DNA of 42,168 bases, from NCBI RefSeq assembly GCF_001661345.1, contig NW_017962919.1, positions 750,335 to 792,502 on the forward strand. The letters are read 5' to 3'. The position numbers and the translations under genes were made by a program. The first letter of the stretch is position 1. Every line of letters starts with the position of its first letter. This document shows positions 1 to 11,200 of this stretch, piece after piece. The DNA comes from Ascoidea rubescens DSM 1968. Lineage: Eukaryota; Ascomycota; Saccharomycetes; Ascoideales; Ascoideaceae. Under the pieces are notes generated by a model, which was not told the origin of the DNA, did no database searches, and saw only the letters and a program-made list of their open reading frames with translations.

Positions 1-1455
1 ACCCACTTCTTTTGCCACTCTTGTCACCTCTGATCCAAACACTTGTAGTGAATCAACCATTGTGTTGATTGTTTCTTTCAATTCTAATATTTCACCCGAA
101 GCCTCCACATGTATTTTCTGACTAAGATCTCCATTTGCAACTGCTGTTGTGACAGTGGCAATGCTTCTGACTTGGTTAGTCAAATTGGCAGCCATAGCAT
201 TCACGTTATCGGTAAGTTCTTTCCAAGCCCCCTCAACATCTTGAACATCTGCCTGACCTCCTAAAATACCTTTAGTGCCAACTTCGACTGCCAATGTAGT
301 TACTTGAGTAGCAAAAGATTGTAAGTTATCTACCATTTTGTTTATTGTGAGTTTTAAATCTAAAAGCTCTCCTTTACAATCTGCAGTTACTTTTTTTGAA
401 AGGTCGCCTTCAGCAACAGCAGTTGTGACATTAGCAATATTTCTCACTTGTTCAGTAAGATTTGTAGCCATGGCATTAACATTTTCAGTTAGTTCTTTCC
501 AAATACCCTCGACATTTTCTACCACTGCTTGACCACCTAATTTACCTTCAACACCGGTTTCTCTTGCCACCCTTGTGACTTCAAAGGCAAACCGTCTTAA
601 CTGATCAACCATTGTATTTATAGTAAATTGTAAATCTGATATTTCGCCATTTGTTTGTATGTTTATCTTTCTAGATAAATCACCCAGAGCAACTGCTGTG
701 GTTACGTCTGCAATTTCTCTTACTTGTTTTGTTATATCAAACGCCATATTATTTACATGATTAGTGACAACTCTCCAAGCGCCAACAGTACCGTCGTTTT
801 TAGCCTGACCACCTAGCTCACCTTTGCCAACCTGTTGGGAGATTTCAATTAATTGGGAAACAAAGCCAGATAGTTGGTCCATCATGGCGTTTGTTATAAT
901 TTTAACTTTTAAAATGTCGGCGTCAGATTCAATTGCAAAGATCTCTGCTCTTTTCGAAAGGTCGCCCATTGCCACAGCCAAAATGATTGAAGTTATTTCA
1001 TCCAAATTATGTCTAAATGCTTGATTTGATAACCTTAGGACGTAGTTTTCATGCTTTAATTTAATTAGACTCATTTTCATGTTATTATCAATATTGTATT
1101 CTTCTCCCGGAAGAGTTTTGTCTTTAAAGTAGTTTTTGTAGATATCCAAATGATTCTTTCTCAATAATTGATCGTTTAAATCCTTTTGTCTTTTAATTTC
1201 TAGATGATTTATGTTTGATACATTTTTAGCGACCATTAGTTGGTCATTTAAGTCATTATTAGTATTTTTCAAGACGGCAATTTGGGATTTTAGCTGATTA
1301 TGTTCTCTTAATAGAGTATTTAAGTAATCCAATACTTCTATCCTTATAAAAGAATCACTGGTATTCTCAGAATTGAACTTTTCAGGGTTTTCTAGTATGG
1401 ATAGAATATCTAGATTCCTTTTGTTTTCGTGTTTTTGAGTGCTTGAGGAAAACAT
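1..1455 (-). CDS. NIK1: Nik1-type group III hybrid histidine kinase, N-terminal part (cut by window edge)
   Basis: A minus-strand frame is open from an ATG at 1455-1453 to the window edge, giving 485 residues with no stop. After a hydrophilic, coiled-coil-like N-terminus (about residues 1-140) come poly-HAMP repeats. The recurring motif AVxxGDLSxK lies near residues 163, 258, 349 and 442, a spacing of about 92 residues. It is followed each time by GGQA and W(K/R)xxTxxVNxMA segments. This is the signature of the fungal group III (Nik1/Os-1) kinases, which sense osmotic stress, feed the HOG pathway and are the target of phenylpyrrole and dicarboximide fungicides. There is no membrane segment, so it should be cytosolic. 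The HisKA, ATPase and receiver domains lie outside the window. One in-frame CTG falls at residue 257 (AVA[CTG]GDLS), where the sister repeats have N, E or M. The family call is very secure. Confidence 0.95.
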   Translation of the reverse strand, partial: MFSSSTQKHENKRNLDILSILENPEKFNSENTSDSFIRIEVLDYLNTLLREHNQLKSQIAVLKNTNNDLNDQLMVAKNVSNINHLEIKRQKDLNDQLLRKNHLDIYKNYFKDKTLPGEEYNIDNNMKMSLIKLKHENYVLRLSNQAFRHNLDEITSIILAVAMGDLSKRAEIFAIESDADILKVKIITNAMMDQLSGFVSQLIEISQQVGKGELGGQAKNDGTVGAWRVVTNHVNNMAFDITKQVREIADVTTAVALGDLSRKINIQTNGEISDLQFTINTMVDQLRRFAFEVTRVARETGVEGKLGGQAVVENVEGIWKELTENVNAMATNLTEQVRNIANVTTAVAEGDLSKKVTADCKGELLDLKLTINKMVDNLQSFATQVTTLAVEVGTKGILGGQADVQDVEGAWKELTDNVNAMAANLTNQVRSIATVTTAVANGDLSQKIHVEASGEILELKETINTMVDSLQVFGSEVTRVAKEVG

Positions 1456-1950
1456 TAGAAATAATATTCATAAATTTGAAAAAAGAACAATTTGGCGATA
1501 AATGTCTAATAGATTGAAATAAGTGAAGCAATCAAAATAATAAAAAGAATCAAAGATAATTAAAACAACAGTGTGGTTAAACGAATAAAGAGACTAAAAT
1601 CTATATCCAGTCTTAAAGATCGGTCAAATAATTACTTCACCAGCTTTTATTGAGTTTTGAGTTGGATTAAAAAAATAATGTCACGTTTTCGAATTTTTGC
1701 ATTGGAACGGGATTTTTGAAATATAAACTTCGTATCGCAGTTAACGATTTTTTGTTTTAGTTTTTTTGTTTTAGCATTTTGGTGGGTTTGTAGAACGTGT
1801 GTATTTTAAGCACAAAGCGTTGTATCTCGCAAAGAAAAAGGCAGCTTGTTGGATTTCTTTAAAGGGATTTGGTGTATAATTGATTTTCTTAATTTCCCTG
1901 AGGTGTCCACAACAGCAATGTTTTGCGACGAAAAGAGAGAAAGAAAAGAA

Positions 1951-2009
1951 AATTGAAGAAAATTGAAGAAAATTGAAGAAAATTGAAGAAAATTGAAGAA
2001 AATTAAAGA
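1951..2009. repeat. Decamer tandem repeat (AATTGAAGAA)n
   Basis: Five exact head-to-tail copies of AATTGAAGAA followed by one degenerate copy. It lies about 500 bp upstream of the NIK1 start, in a purine-rich tract. The frames open through it on the minus strand are simple-repeat artefacts. Confidence 0.9.
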
Positions 2010-2112
2010 CAAAAGAAATTTCTATAAAAATAATTCCGCACACATTTCTTTAGGTTGTAGTTTGTCCTGAGTTAAAAGTAGGGCAGCGAAGTATTGCCAA
2101 TATAATTATACC

Positions 2113-3069
2113 ATGAGGTTGAAAAATGCAGTAGTAAAATCAGATCAGCTCAAAAACAGCTTAGAACAGGTTGAAACAAACCTCGATAAGCTGTGCTATC
2201 TCCCAACTCTTATCATGAATCCCCCCACAATTAGAAAAGCAGACAGAATTGGATTTTGAGCCAATGCTTCCAGTTTGGAGATGCTCGAAAAGGAACTGTG
2301 GATAAGACAGGTCGATTTGTCCCATTAATACGGTTCTATGCAGATGGTTGAGTTTGAGAAAGGTTTCCTTCCTTAGTTCAAAATACTCTATGAAATGAGC
2401 AGTGAGAACAATAATGTTTTGTGTAGATACTTACAATTTGCTGGTCCGAAGGATATAGGGGAGGAAACAACAAGATGAGAGATTACTGAACAAAAAAGTA
2501 TACAGAAAACTAAAATGTTTTGCTTAATTCTGCTATTAGCAATATATGAACGTTATTCAAGAACAGTTCTGAACTGCCATTAAGTTTCTAAGTTTGAGTT
2601 TCTTTTTCAAGTTATTGGGCTGTCCTTCTGTGAAGAGAGCTCCATTTAAACAGATACGTTTACAATTTTGATTGTATCTCACTGCAAAACATCTTGTTGA
2701 CCCAAAGGCTTGAACTCTTCTGGAAGTGCCTATTGAAAATGGAATGCAAAAATGGGTCTTACTCAGTATATTTTGGTTGTTGCAATTTTAGTTTTTGTCG
2801 GTTTTATGAACAGAGGTCTTTGGCATCAGTTGCAGTGGTTTTTATGGAATTGTGATGAAGAAACATCTCTCATCTATCACTGGCAAATCCGAAGTTTTGG
2901 TAGAGGATGGATGTTGCACTTATATGCTTGTTGCTGCACTAGTCGCGTTATTTTTACACGTGGTAAACAGTGTAATTATGCAGCACTTATCTTTCCTCGG
3001 AAGTCATATGAAACGGTTGAAAAGTCAAACCGAGCTTCAACTGATCTGATATCCGGTAGAGAAGGGTAA
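2113..3069 (+). other. Possible gene relic: protein-like frame with several stops
   Basis: One plus-strand frame reads from an ATG at 2113 for 48 codons (MRLKNAVVKSDQLKNSLEQV...) to TGA at 2257. It carries on with protein-like composition past TAA at 2326 and TAG at 2374 to TGA at 2476, and from 2479 to a TAA near 2581. After a more interrupted part, the same frame is open again from an ATG at 2752 to 3069 (105 codons, with a hydrophobic start QYILVVAILVFVGFM). Stops are fewer than expected for this base composition. I do not recognise a family. It may be a decayed gene, a small real gene at 2752, or chance. Confidence 0.25.
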
Positions 3070-3161
3070 TGCCCACCCCAAAAAGATTGCCATGAAACAC
3101 TACACACGAAAGATAAACACTCTTTAGGTGTTTTCTCAACTCCTGGCATTTATTTCCAACA

Positions 3162-3806
3162 ATGATTTTTTCCAAAAGAATATACAAAGAGTTGCAGGCT
3201 ATTGAAAAAGACCCATACACCAAGGTCTCGTTTTCTTTGGTTAATCCCAACGACTTGACAAAATTGAAAGGTTCGTTTGTTGGTCCTCCTGATACTCCTT
3301 ATGAGAATGGTACTTTTGTTGTTGATATCGATGTTCCTTCTGATTACCCCTTTACTCCACCCAAATGCAAATTTGACACAAAGGTATATCATCCCAATAT
3401 TTCCTCGCAGACTGGTGCCATTTGTCTTGACATATTGAGCAGGACCTGGTCGCCAATATACACTTTGGAGTCTGTTTTGATTTCCTTGCAGCAATTGTTG
3501 GAAAGTCCAGAACCATCAGATCCACAAGATGCTATAGTTGCTGAGGTTTATGTCAAAAAAAAAGCCGAGTTTGATAAGACAGCTAGAGAATGGACCAAAA
3601 AATATGCAACTCCTAAAGACACATCGCCAAACTCTTCCAATGATGAACTAGAATACTCAGGAATTGAACCAGCAACTGTTGAGATTTTTACTTCAATGGG
3701 TTATCCCAAAGACAGAGTAATTCAGGTATTGCTTGATTTGGACTATAAAAAGATCAATACATCTGAAGATACAAAGATCAATTCGGTTTTCAATGCTTTG
3801 GGTTGA
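3162..3806 (+). CDS. UBC1: Ubiquitin-conjugating enzyme E2 with C-terminal UBA domain (Ubc1)
   Basis: 214 residues, essentially the length of S. cerevisiae Ubc1 (215). The UBC fold occupies residues 1-150. The HPN motif is in KVYHPNISS, and the active-site cysteine is Cys88 in GAICLDIL, the same position as in Ubc1. The segment LLESPEPSDPQDA is also typical. A UBA domain fills the C-terminus (about 168-214, GIEPATVEIFTSMGYPKDR), an arrangement specific to Ubc1/UBE2K among E2s. The enzyme takes ubiquitin from E1 and builds mainly K48-linked chains with RING E3s, including APC/C and ERAD ligases. The ATG at 3162 gives an N-terminus that aligns with the family (KRIYKELQAI). It contains no CTG codon and no sign of an intron. 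Confidence 0.96.
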   Translation: MIFSKRIYKELQAIEKDPYTKVSFSLVNPNDLTKLKGSFVGPPDTPYENGTFVVDIDVPSDYPFTPPKCKFDTKVYHPNISSQTGAICLDILSRTWSPIYTLESVLISLQQLLESPEPSDPQDAIVAEVYVKKKAEFDKTAREWTKKYATPKDTSPNSSNDELEYSGIEPATVEIFTSMGYPKDRVIQVLLDLDYKKINTSEDTKINSVFNALG

Positions 3807-4060
3807 TGTTTGATTTAAAAGATTTAAAAAAAATTTAAAAAATTTAAAAACTTCAATCAAATTTCAATGAATTCTTAATTAAATTTTATTCAACTCTTAT
3901 TTAAATTTTAATTAAATTTGATTTAAAAAAAAAAATAATTAACTATTCCTTAATGTATTTTTTATTATAGTAGCATGAATAACACTAGTTGTATCTTTAT
4001 CTTTTTATTACACTTTTTTTGAGTTTTTTTTTGTTTTTTTTGAATTGATCTCAGAAATTG

Positions 4061-4122
4061 ATTAATATAATTAATATAATTAATATAATTAATATAATTA
4101 ATATAATTAATACAATTAATAT
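4061..4122. repeat. Nonamer tandem repeat (ATTAATATA)n
   Basis: Five perfect nine-base units (ATTAATATA), then two units each with one change, running directly into the hexamer repeat that follows. Confidence 0.92.
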
Positions 4123-4158
4123 GAATAGGAATAGGAATAGGAATAGGAATAGGAATAG
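4123..4158. repeat. Hexamer tandem repeat (GAATAG)6
   Basis: Six perfect copies of GAATAG directly abutting the ATTAATATA array. The compound array should be length-polymorphic between strains. Confidence 0.93.
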
Positions 4159-5280
4159 TATGAATAATATAAATGACATTGATATCAAAGTTAATAAAAT
4201 ACCAATTTCTCTATAATATCATCTTTATGGTAGTGTAAGTTTTCAAGTCTCAATTTTTAATGTTTTATTTTTAATTTCCACTTTTCTGATCACACCATAT
4301 TTTAATTTAAAAGGTTTTTATCATGAGAAAAGAGCAAAATATTGCCTGAATTCATTATTCAGCAGTCTAGAATCTCTATAATTAGAATTAAATTGGTGTT
4401 TGTGTGTATGATTTGCCTATTTATCCTATTATTTTATCATTTTATTACTCTATTACTTTATTATGTTTAACCGAGCAAAAAAAATAGTCATTATCAGTCA
4501 TTAATATTAAATTTGAAAACTCAAACAATAATTAACAAAGATTAATAAAAATTAACAAAAATTAACAAAAAGGTTCAAATAGAAGATTCAAATTCAATAT
4601 TTCTCAGGATTAATGCTTCTTGAAATTAATGCTTCTTGAAATTAACATTTTTTGGAATTAATATTATCTCACCTTGTCTCGAACAAAATAAAAAATAAAA
4701 GTATCACGAACGTTTGTTTGAAAAAGTTTTGCTATGAGTCACCACTATAAATTTTTCTCATAATTATTCCTGTTCTATTCACCGGGTTGTTTTCTGGATT
4801 GTGATCAAACATAAAACATCAAAACATGTTTCTCACCACTAAAAAAAAAAATAAAATATCATTTTCCATTATCTCTGTGGTTTTTTTCGGCTAACTTGTT
4901 GAAAGCTAAAAATTTGCTAAAACTACCTTTCTTTGAAATGTTTGATAGGCTTTCTGGTTGGATTAGTAATCTTTTTCTAACAAAACAGTAGAGCTTTGTT
5001 ATTATTTTTTTAGCAGAATCGAATAGACCCAATTGATTTTGTTTGTGGTAATACTTTTCCCTTTCTTCAAACAATTATCATCGGGTGGATAGTTGAAAGC
5101 AAAAAAACAATACCAAGAGTTTTATTTTCCAATTATTTTTTCATTCCATTTCATTTCTTTTGATTTTGTACAGATATTTTATCGACAAGAAAAGTAGACC
5201 ATCAATGCGAAGAGCACATTGCTGACATTTGCTCAAAAGGCAAAGACCACAGCTGAGAACAATAACTAACAAATGATGTT

Positions 5281-5325
5281 TAGCTTAGCTTAGCTTAGCT
5301 CAGCTTAACGTAGCTTAGCTTATAA
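5281..5325. repeat. Pentamer repeat (TAGCT)n, imperfect
   Basis: Nine five-base units in register: four TAGCT, then CAGCT, TAACG, two TAGCT and TATAA. AGCT is itself palindromic, so the tract can form alternative hairpins. It is followed by ATAACCGGGTTTAT, itself palindromic around CCGG. Confidence 0.85.
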
Positions 5326-5701
5326 CCGGGTTTATTACAATAATTGTGGTTAAAAACAAAGAAAAAAAACATATGGGTGATTGTTGGAGTAAACCAAAAG
5401 TGATTTAAATACTATGATTGTTTTGGCAACGAAATAAGAGTAGTAAAATGACAATTCCCGAAGACATTTTAATCGCAGATTTTCCAGCTAAAAACACAGG
5501 GAGTCGTAAAACAGGTTATTGATCAAAAACCGATCAACAGTGAACAATAAACCAGTGCAAATAAATCGTAAAAACATAATTTTAGTAAAGCAGAAGCAAG
5601 AGACAACCAAAACTCCGTTAGAGAGTAAAACATTTGTGTTTGGTCTTTGCTTTGTTGAAAGCTGTGAGAGAGGATGGGACGATTGAGAGAATGATTTGGA
5701 T

Positions 5702-6181
5702 ATGGCTTCCTTCAATCTTAAAAAACTTAATGACTTATGGGCCAGAGATCATTGCAAGTTTCAAGTGTCTCATTCCTCGTTGCAAGGCTGGAGGTGATTA
5801 GGTTTGCAGCATTAGCAGAACAAGAGCAACGAAGAGCCGTCGATAGCCATTTTCTGGATGCTTGAACGAAAAATTGCACCAGATGCTGGAATCGCAACAA
5901 TAAAACAGAGCTGCTCCAATTTTAGTCGAGAACCTTAAGTGTTCAAGGCAGAGAAGAAAGCTGTGGTTGATTTACGAAATACAGAACCTCTGGCTGTAGA
6001 AATTGAGAGTCAAAAAGAAAACGAGTTGGGCAACCAGCGAATAAGGTTTGATTGCCAGTATCTGTTTTCCATATATATTCCTCAAATGAGTCAATTGATG
6101 CCTTTCATTTTCGGTTATTTCATATATTCTTCTGTCAAATTACTCACAGTTTACAGCACATTTCACAGCACACTTGTATGA
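5702..6181 (+). other. Possible gene relic: long frame with few stops
   Basis: One plus-strand frame starts at an ATG (5702, MASFNLKKLNDLWARDHCKF...) and stops at TGA after 31 codons. It then reads on through one further stop with sequence such as SNEEPSIAIFWMLERKIAPD to a TAA at 5936-5938, and is open again for 80 codons from 5939. Together that is 160 codons with three internal stops, fewer than chance would give at this composition. I do not recognise the protein. No ATG starts the last open part, so it is not called as a gene. It could be a decayed gene or a chance pattern. Confidence 0.22.
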
Positions 6182-6262
6182 TCTGAAAGATTAATTGGGC
6201 TCTGGATTTCATTGGCCCACAGTGGGCACAACTTATTTTCAAAACCTCTTGCTGTGTTGGAT

Positions 6263-6270
6263 TATATAAA
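6263..6270 (+). promoter_or_regulatory. TATA box of the small gene at 6413
   Basis: TATATAAA fits the yeast consensus TATAWAWR and lies 143 bp upstream of the ATG at 6413, within the usual range. TATA-containing promoters in yeasts tend to drive stress- or nutrient-regulated genes. Confidence 0.6.
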
Positions 6271-6412
6271 GAAGGTGGGTGCATCTTATTTGGACTTGTA
6301 TTCCTTTTTCATATATAAGTGATGGATCTCTTTGGTTTTTGATCTGGACTAGCACATACACTTTGCAACTCACACCCACCTACTGAATATCCAGACTAAA
6401 GCACTGATCACA

Positions 6413-6607
6413 ATGGCTTCCAACCAACCCTCAGCTAATATAAATACAAACGAAAGTTTCCAGATTGTCTATGTTGAAACCTATAGTGATGTGGAAACAA
6501 TAAACATCGACGAAGAATACGACAAATACAATGAGCTAGCAGAAAAGAATCATCAAAAGGGCACAACTTGGTTTCGTAATCGAGTTCATAAAATATTTAA
6601 AAACTGA
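6413..6607 (+). CDS. Small hypothetical protein, 64 aa
   Basis: An ATG-initiated frame of 64 codons starts in a favourable context (CACAATGGC). It has a consensus TATA box 143 bp upstream and a T-rich, A-rich 3' flank. The protein is acidic in the middle (VETYSDVETINIDEEYDKY) and basic at the end (WFRNRVHKIFKN). It has no signal peptide or membrane segment. The charge split and the aromatic/basic tail could suit a small interaction or membrane-associating protein, but this is inference. I do not recognise a family. Codon use (AAC, GAA, AAG, GTC) looks more like a real gene than the surrounding AT-rich DNA. Confidence 0.6.
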   Translation: MASNQPSANINTNESFQIVYVETYSDVETINIDEEYDKYNELAEKNHQKGTTWFRNRVHKIFKN

Positions 6608-7720
6608 CACATTCCACTTGCTTCAAGTGGCCTTAAAGAGGTTCTCTTTTTTTTTTGATGATTTTTCATGATGATTTTTTTTTCTTGGGGAGTTTTAATT
6701 AAAGAAAAATCAAAAAATAAAAGATGGAATCAAAAAATTTGCTGTTGTATTATATTATTAATAATTTTATTTTACTTTTTCCAAGGGATTAGTTAATAAA
6801 GATAACAAAAAACAAAAACATGAAAACATATGAAAACATATGAAAATATATGAAAATATTCTTCTGTTCTTAAATTTAAATTGGTTTTTATACTGATTGA
6901 TATTTTTTTTACCAATTGAAAGCAAGTTTTTTATCAGAGAAAAATAATTTAGGATTCAAACCAGAGACTGATATTCACAAATTGCTCCCCTAATCTACAA
7001 AATATCAACAGATCAAAAACAGACAACAATTGCTTAATGGATTTCTGAACCTAAAAATTGCTTGGTTTGTCTTGATATCGGCATTGAAACCTTTTAATTT
7101 AATTTTTTTTTAAAGTTAGAACAACTAGTTGTTTCTTCTATCTATATTATTTATGTTGCTATGGCATGCTATTTATATTGGTTTTTTTACTTCACCCTTT
7201 CATATTTGCCTGTTAAAGGGTAAAGGCTCATACACATACTCATACTCATATACACTAATACATTTCAAGTATCTAATATATATAATAGATCGTTTTTATA
7301 TGGGTCTTGTGATCTGCAATGTAGTGAACAGCCACCGATCAGATAAAAAGATAAAGGTAATGGTAAATTTCCAGAAATCTTTTTAATAAGAAAACCAACT
7401 TTTCTTACAGAAAAATCTAAATAAAATTTTCAATCAAAAAAAATCTGTATAAAATTTTCAATCAAAAAGTATGTTAGAAAAATCACAAAAAACGGTTTTC
7501 TTTGTATTTAACGTCAAAAAGAAAGTAATTTGGATTTGGAGGATATGATAATGTGCCATCATGTATTTTATCTTGGTGTGTTCTCATAGCGGTTTAATGA
7601 AATTATGAACGCATGAATTGTGAAATTTGCAAACACTAACATCAAAATGGAAACAGATTTGGGGAGAATTCCATAATTTCAACAGCTAGATGCTGGAAAA
7701 CTTGTTGGTTAGACTATGGC

Positions 7721-7776
7721 AAATTAAGTTGTGCAAATTAAGTTGTGCAAACTGTTGTGCAAACTGTTGTGCAAAA
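7721..7776. repeat. Short tandem repeats of AAATTAAGTTGTGC and AAACTGTTGTGC
   Basis: Two copies of a 14-mer (AAATTAAGTTGTGC) followed by two copies of a related 12-mer (AAACTGTTGTGC) and a partial copy. All share the TTGTGCAAA core. Confidence 0.85.
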
Positions 7777-8165
7777 CATTTTGCATAGAGCACTTTGTTA
7801 CTGGTAAAAAACCGTATTTTGTAGTAGAAGAGAAGAGCTCCTCTTGTGAACACACTGCAACCCAAATGAGAAAAAGCCATAGAGAAAGCTTGAAAAGTTA
7901 AAGAAAATATAATTTTCAATGCCTTCCGCATTAAGCTTTTTAGGTTTTTGCCAAGTCCTGGCAAAGTTGGCAACGGCACAAGAACCGCAGAACTGGTCTG
8001 CTGCAGCCTTAGTCATGCTCTATGCGTATTAAAGCAGGAACACATGTGTACATATATCCAGAGCTACGGATTGCAATCTTTTCCAGAAGAGACCACTCTG
8101 CTGGGTCAGAACTTTTTTTTTCAGAACTTTTTTTTCAGAAAAATTTTATTTTTTTCAGCTTGATG

Positions 8166-8177
8166 TGAAAAATTTCA
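8166..8177 (+). promoter_or_regulatory. RRPE-like element upstream of UTP20
   Basis: TGAAAAATTTCA contains the core of the rRNA-processing element (TGAAAAATTT), bound by Stb3 in yeast ribosome-biogenesis promoters. It lies about 50 bp before the UTP20 ATG, in the expected place for a ribosome-biogenesis gene. Confidence 0.6.
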
Positions 8178-8214
8178 ACTTATATTCAGCGATCTCAAGG
8201 AAGAAAAGAAGGTA

Positions 8215-8220
8215 GATGAG
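8215..8220 (+). promoter_or_regulatory. PAC-core-like GATGAG upstream of UTP20
   Basis: GATGAG is the core of the PAC element (GCGATGAG), bound by Dot6/Tod6, though the leading GC is missing here. It is close to the start codon and 37 bp after the RRPE-like element. It is weak alone; the pairing with RRPE is what makes it suggestive. Confidence 0.35.
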
Positions 8221-8228
8221 AGCACACA

Positions 8229-11200
8229 ATGGGGAAAATCAAGAAAAGTTCGAAGAAGACAACAAAATCTGCTAAGAGATTTACATTCAAGTCGTTTGCT
8301 GAGCAAATTGACTCCATCAACATCAGCTCATCTTTGAAGCTAGCAAATAACAACCACAACAGAAACTATATCAACACAAAGGAAAACTCTTCAAAGGACT
8401 TTTCCTACTATATTTCAACTTTGGAACACTGGAAAGAAATCAATCTATCAAACAACTTCAACGAGTTTCTATTGAAAACAGACTCCTTTTCTCAAAGTTT
8501 ACCTCAGATTTTGCACCACAAATCCATAATATTTAAAGCTTTAAAGCATTATCTATTGAAAAATGATCCCAATTCTTTAGAGGCTCTACTAGATCTCTTG
8601 ATTCAATTTATCCATGACTTGAACCATGAATTTTTGCAGTTTTATAAAGAAACCATCCAGTTATTGGCCCAACTAGTCGAAATTAACTTGAATCCTAGTT
8701 CAAAAGATCCCAATAATAACAACCAAGAAAACTCTGAATGTATTGAATGGTTATTCACTTCTTTTGCTTTCATTTTCAAGTACCTTTCGAAAATCACCAC
8801 AAGTAACCAATCCACAAATAACCAAGACGATTATTTTCTAATGACTTTTGAATTGTTATTGCCCTTATTAAAAGCATCAAAGAAAAACTATGTCATCAAA
8901 TTTTTATCCGAATCTCTATCATTTTTAATCAGAAAATCCTCTACAGATAACTTGATCCAACTAATAAATTTATCATTTACTCAAACTGACTCTCTTTTGT
9001 ACAATAGCAATGCATTGATTATAATGTTTACTGAATCAGTTAAAAATATAAAAGGCTCCTACCATTCAAATTCCTTAAAATTAATTCCAATCTTATTAGA
9101 TCACTCGTTACTTAAAAACCCACAAAATTCAAATGAGGTAACGATTATTTCCGATATTTTCCTTCAAATTATTAACCATGGCCAAAAAAACAATTCCTCT
9201 ATAATTTACGAAATAATATTAAAAGAATTATCAAATATTTTGAAACACAACGTCACCGTTAATCTGCTTTCAATAATTAAAATACTAATTTCTTTAGTAT
9301 TTTCCGAAGGTGGTATTAAAATAAAATCTGAAAATTGGTCTTCAATAAAACAAATTATCGATATACTAATTCAAAAAAATAATGAGATTAACAATGAGAT
9401 TAATAATAACATTGAAAATGACAACAATGATTTTATAAACCATTTATCTTTATTATATGCTATCATAATCAAAAACTCTGACATAAAGTTTTTAATTCAA
9501 TATCATAATCAAATATTTAACTCAATGATCAATTTAAATCATGGCGACAGTTTTTTGCCTTTTGTCGAAATATCAATCGAAATAGCACCAGAAAGAACCA
9601 TTTCCTTTGGCAAAAAATTTATACAAGATTTTATTTTGAAAAATTGGCTCATCGATGACGTTGTTAAAAAAACTCAAAGGCAAAAACAAATAGCTTTGTT
9701 TTTAAATGATTTAAATGATAAGAGTTTAATCTCAACTGACTCGAAATCTATATCAAATTCAAAGATTTCAATTATCATAACCAGTGATTTTTCTAAAGAT
9801 CTTATCTCTAATTTGAAGTTTGAAAATGATGGTTCCAATTTTAAAGATGAAATATATTGGAGATTATTAATTTTGAAATTTGTGAATCAAATTGATTTTT
9901 CCAAAACTTATTTTAACATCATCATTGATCTTTTGAATTCTATAACTTCAAATTCCTCTTCAATTGAAAGCTTTAATAAGGACATTTATGGAAATATACT
10001 AAGCTTTTTGTCTTCTCAAGTTTTAAATGACTCTCAAAATTCTATTATCCTAAATCTTGTAATTAAAGATTTTGATAGATTGAAAGAAAGTTTAGTTTTT
10101 ATAAATGCTACTTTACTGTTTCTATCAAAAAATATCAATGAAAAAAATGCTCAATCTTTCGAAATTTTAAAAGAAAATTATAAAAAAATTATTAGTTCAG
10201 CTAGTAAATTATTGTTATTTGCTAACCATAAACTAAGATACTTTGGATTATCTTTAATTATAAAAATTTTTGAGCTTTTGAAAATAAAACCCTTTTCGTT
10301 GCTATCTCAATGTTCGATCATTGAAGAAATGCCATTAAATATTGACACGATTAGAGATTTAACCATAAGGATAAGGTCTTTAGCTTCTGATTATTCAAAA
10401 TTTGATGTCAATTTCGATGAAAATTCACAATTAGTTTCATCTATAATAATAAATTATATATTTGGTTTATTAACAGTTAAGTTTCAACCTGTTGCAACTG
10501 CAATTGGTGACAATTTCTCCATTTTTGCAAAAAAAAATGAAACTGAACTATGGAATTTAGTTGAATTTTTTTTAAATTATAATTTTGATAATAATAATAG
10601 TCAATCAGAAGAACAAAAAGAAGATAATAATAATGTAAACAAACAAAAATTAAATTACAATATGCACTCTTCTGATTTTAAATTAAAAAGTCATTTTGAA
10701 GCTTGCATTAAATTTTTTATTGATTATTCCTACATCGATCACTCTATAGTGACATACTCTAAAAAGCAATCAGGGGATTCTAAATTTCCTGAGATTATCA
10801 GGAGTTATATAATAAGAGCCTTAATGAAGGTTCCGGATTTAGCTCAAAAACATTCTTCTTTCCTTGTTCCATTTTTATTGCAAAAAAGTGATGATTTTGA
10901 AAATGAATTCAAAGAAAAAGGATTAACTGATTGGCCATTAAGTGATATTAATTTATTATTAAAACTATTTTCCAAATTTTCTCATATTAAAAATATTTCA
11001 AAAAATCAATTGGTTTACAGTCATTTGCTTTCTCTTTTATGTAGTCAAAACAATAAAATAAGAAAGTTGGCTTTAGAATGTATCATTAATTGGAAAAACC
11101 AGCATATTAACAAAAGTGCTGAAAATCTAAGAAATTTACTTGATCCTACTTTGTTTAAAGATGAAATTATAAAGTTCATTGTGAAGGGAGATAATAGTGT

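Larger units (their letters stand above)
1456..3161. other. Divergent intergenic region between NIK1 and UBC1
   Basis: About 1.7 kb between two divergently transcribed genes; it must hold both promoters. It contains a short decamer tandem repeat and a stretch (2113-3069) with protein-like but interrupted frames, both listed separately. I see no RNA gene. Confidence 0.7.
3807..6412. other. Long gene-poor intergenic region with simple repeats
   Basis: About 2.6 kb between UBC1 and the small gene at 6413. The first half (to about 4.9 kb) is extremely AT-rich, with homopolymer tracts, repeated AATTAACAAAA units and the micro/minisatellites listed below. The second half (about 5.2-6.3 kb) has more balanced composition and includes a stretch of interrupted but protein-like frame (5702-6181). 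No intact gene, tRNA or mobile element was found. Confidence 0.7.
6608..8228. other. Intergenic region upstream of UTP20
   Basis: About 1.6 kb. The first part is AT-rich with short iterated GAAAACATAT units near 6820-6860. A tandem repeat sits at 7721-7776. The last 120 bp contain three consecutive poly-T/CAG strings and the UTP20 promoter elements. The open frames here start at TTG or GTG and overlap in several phases, so I regard them as non-coding. Confidence 0.7.

Noticed and set aside
6940-7020. GGATTCAAACC, the reverse complement of a tRNA B-box-like string
   Set aside because: The flanking bases do not form a T-stem, and no acceptor stem, anticodon arm or A box can be found on the minus strand.
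8105-8160. Three poly-T/CAG strings before UTP20 that look like 3' splice sites
   Set aside because: I found no convincing donor or branch-point sequence upstream, and UTP20 starts with a good N-terminus at its own ATG.
7686-8163. Frames of 97, 72 and 71 codons on both strands before UTP20
   Set aside because: They start at GTG/TTG, overlap each other and run into homopolymer and tandem-repeat DNA.
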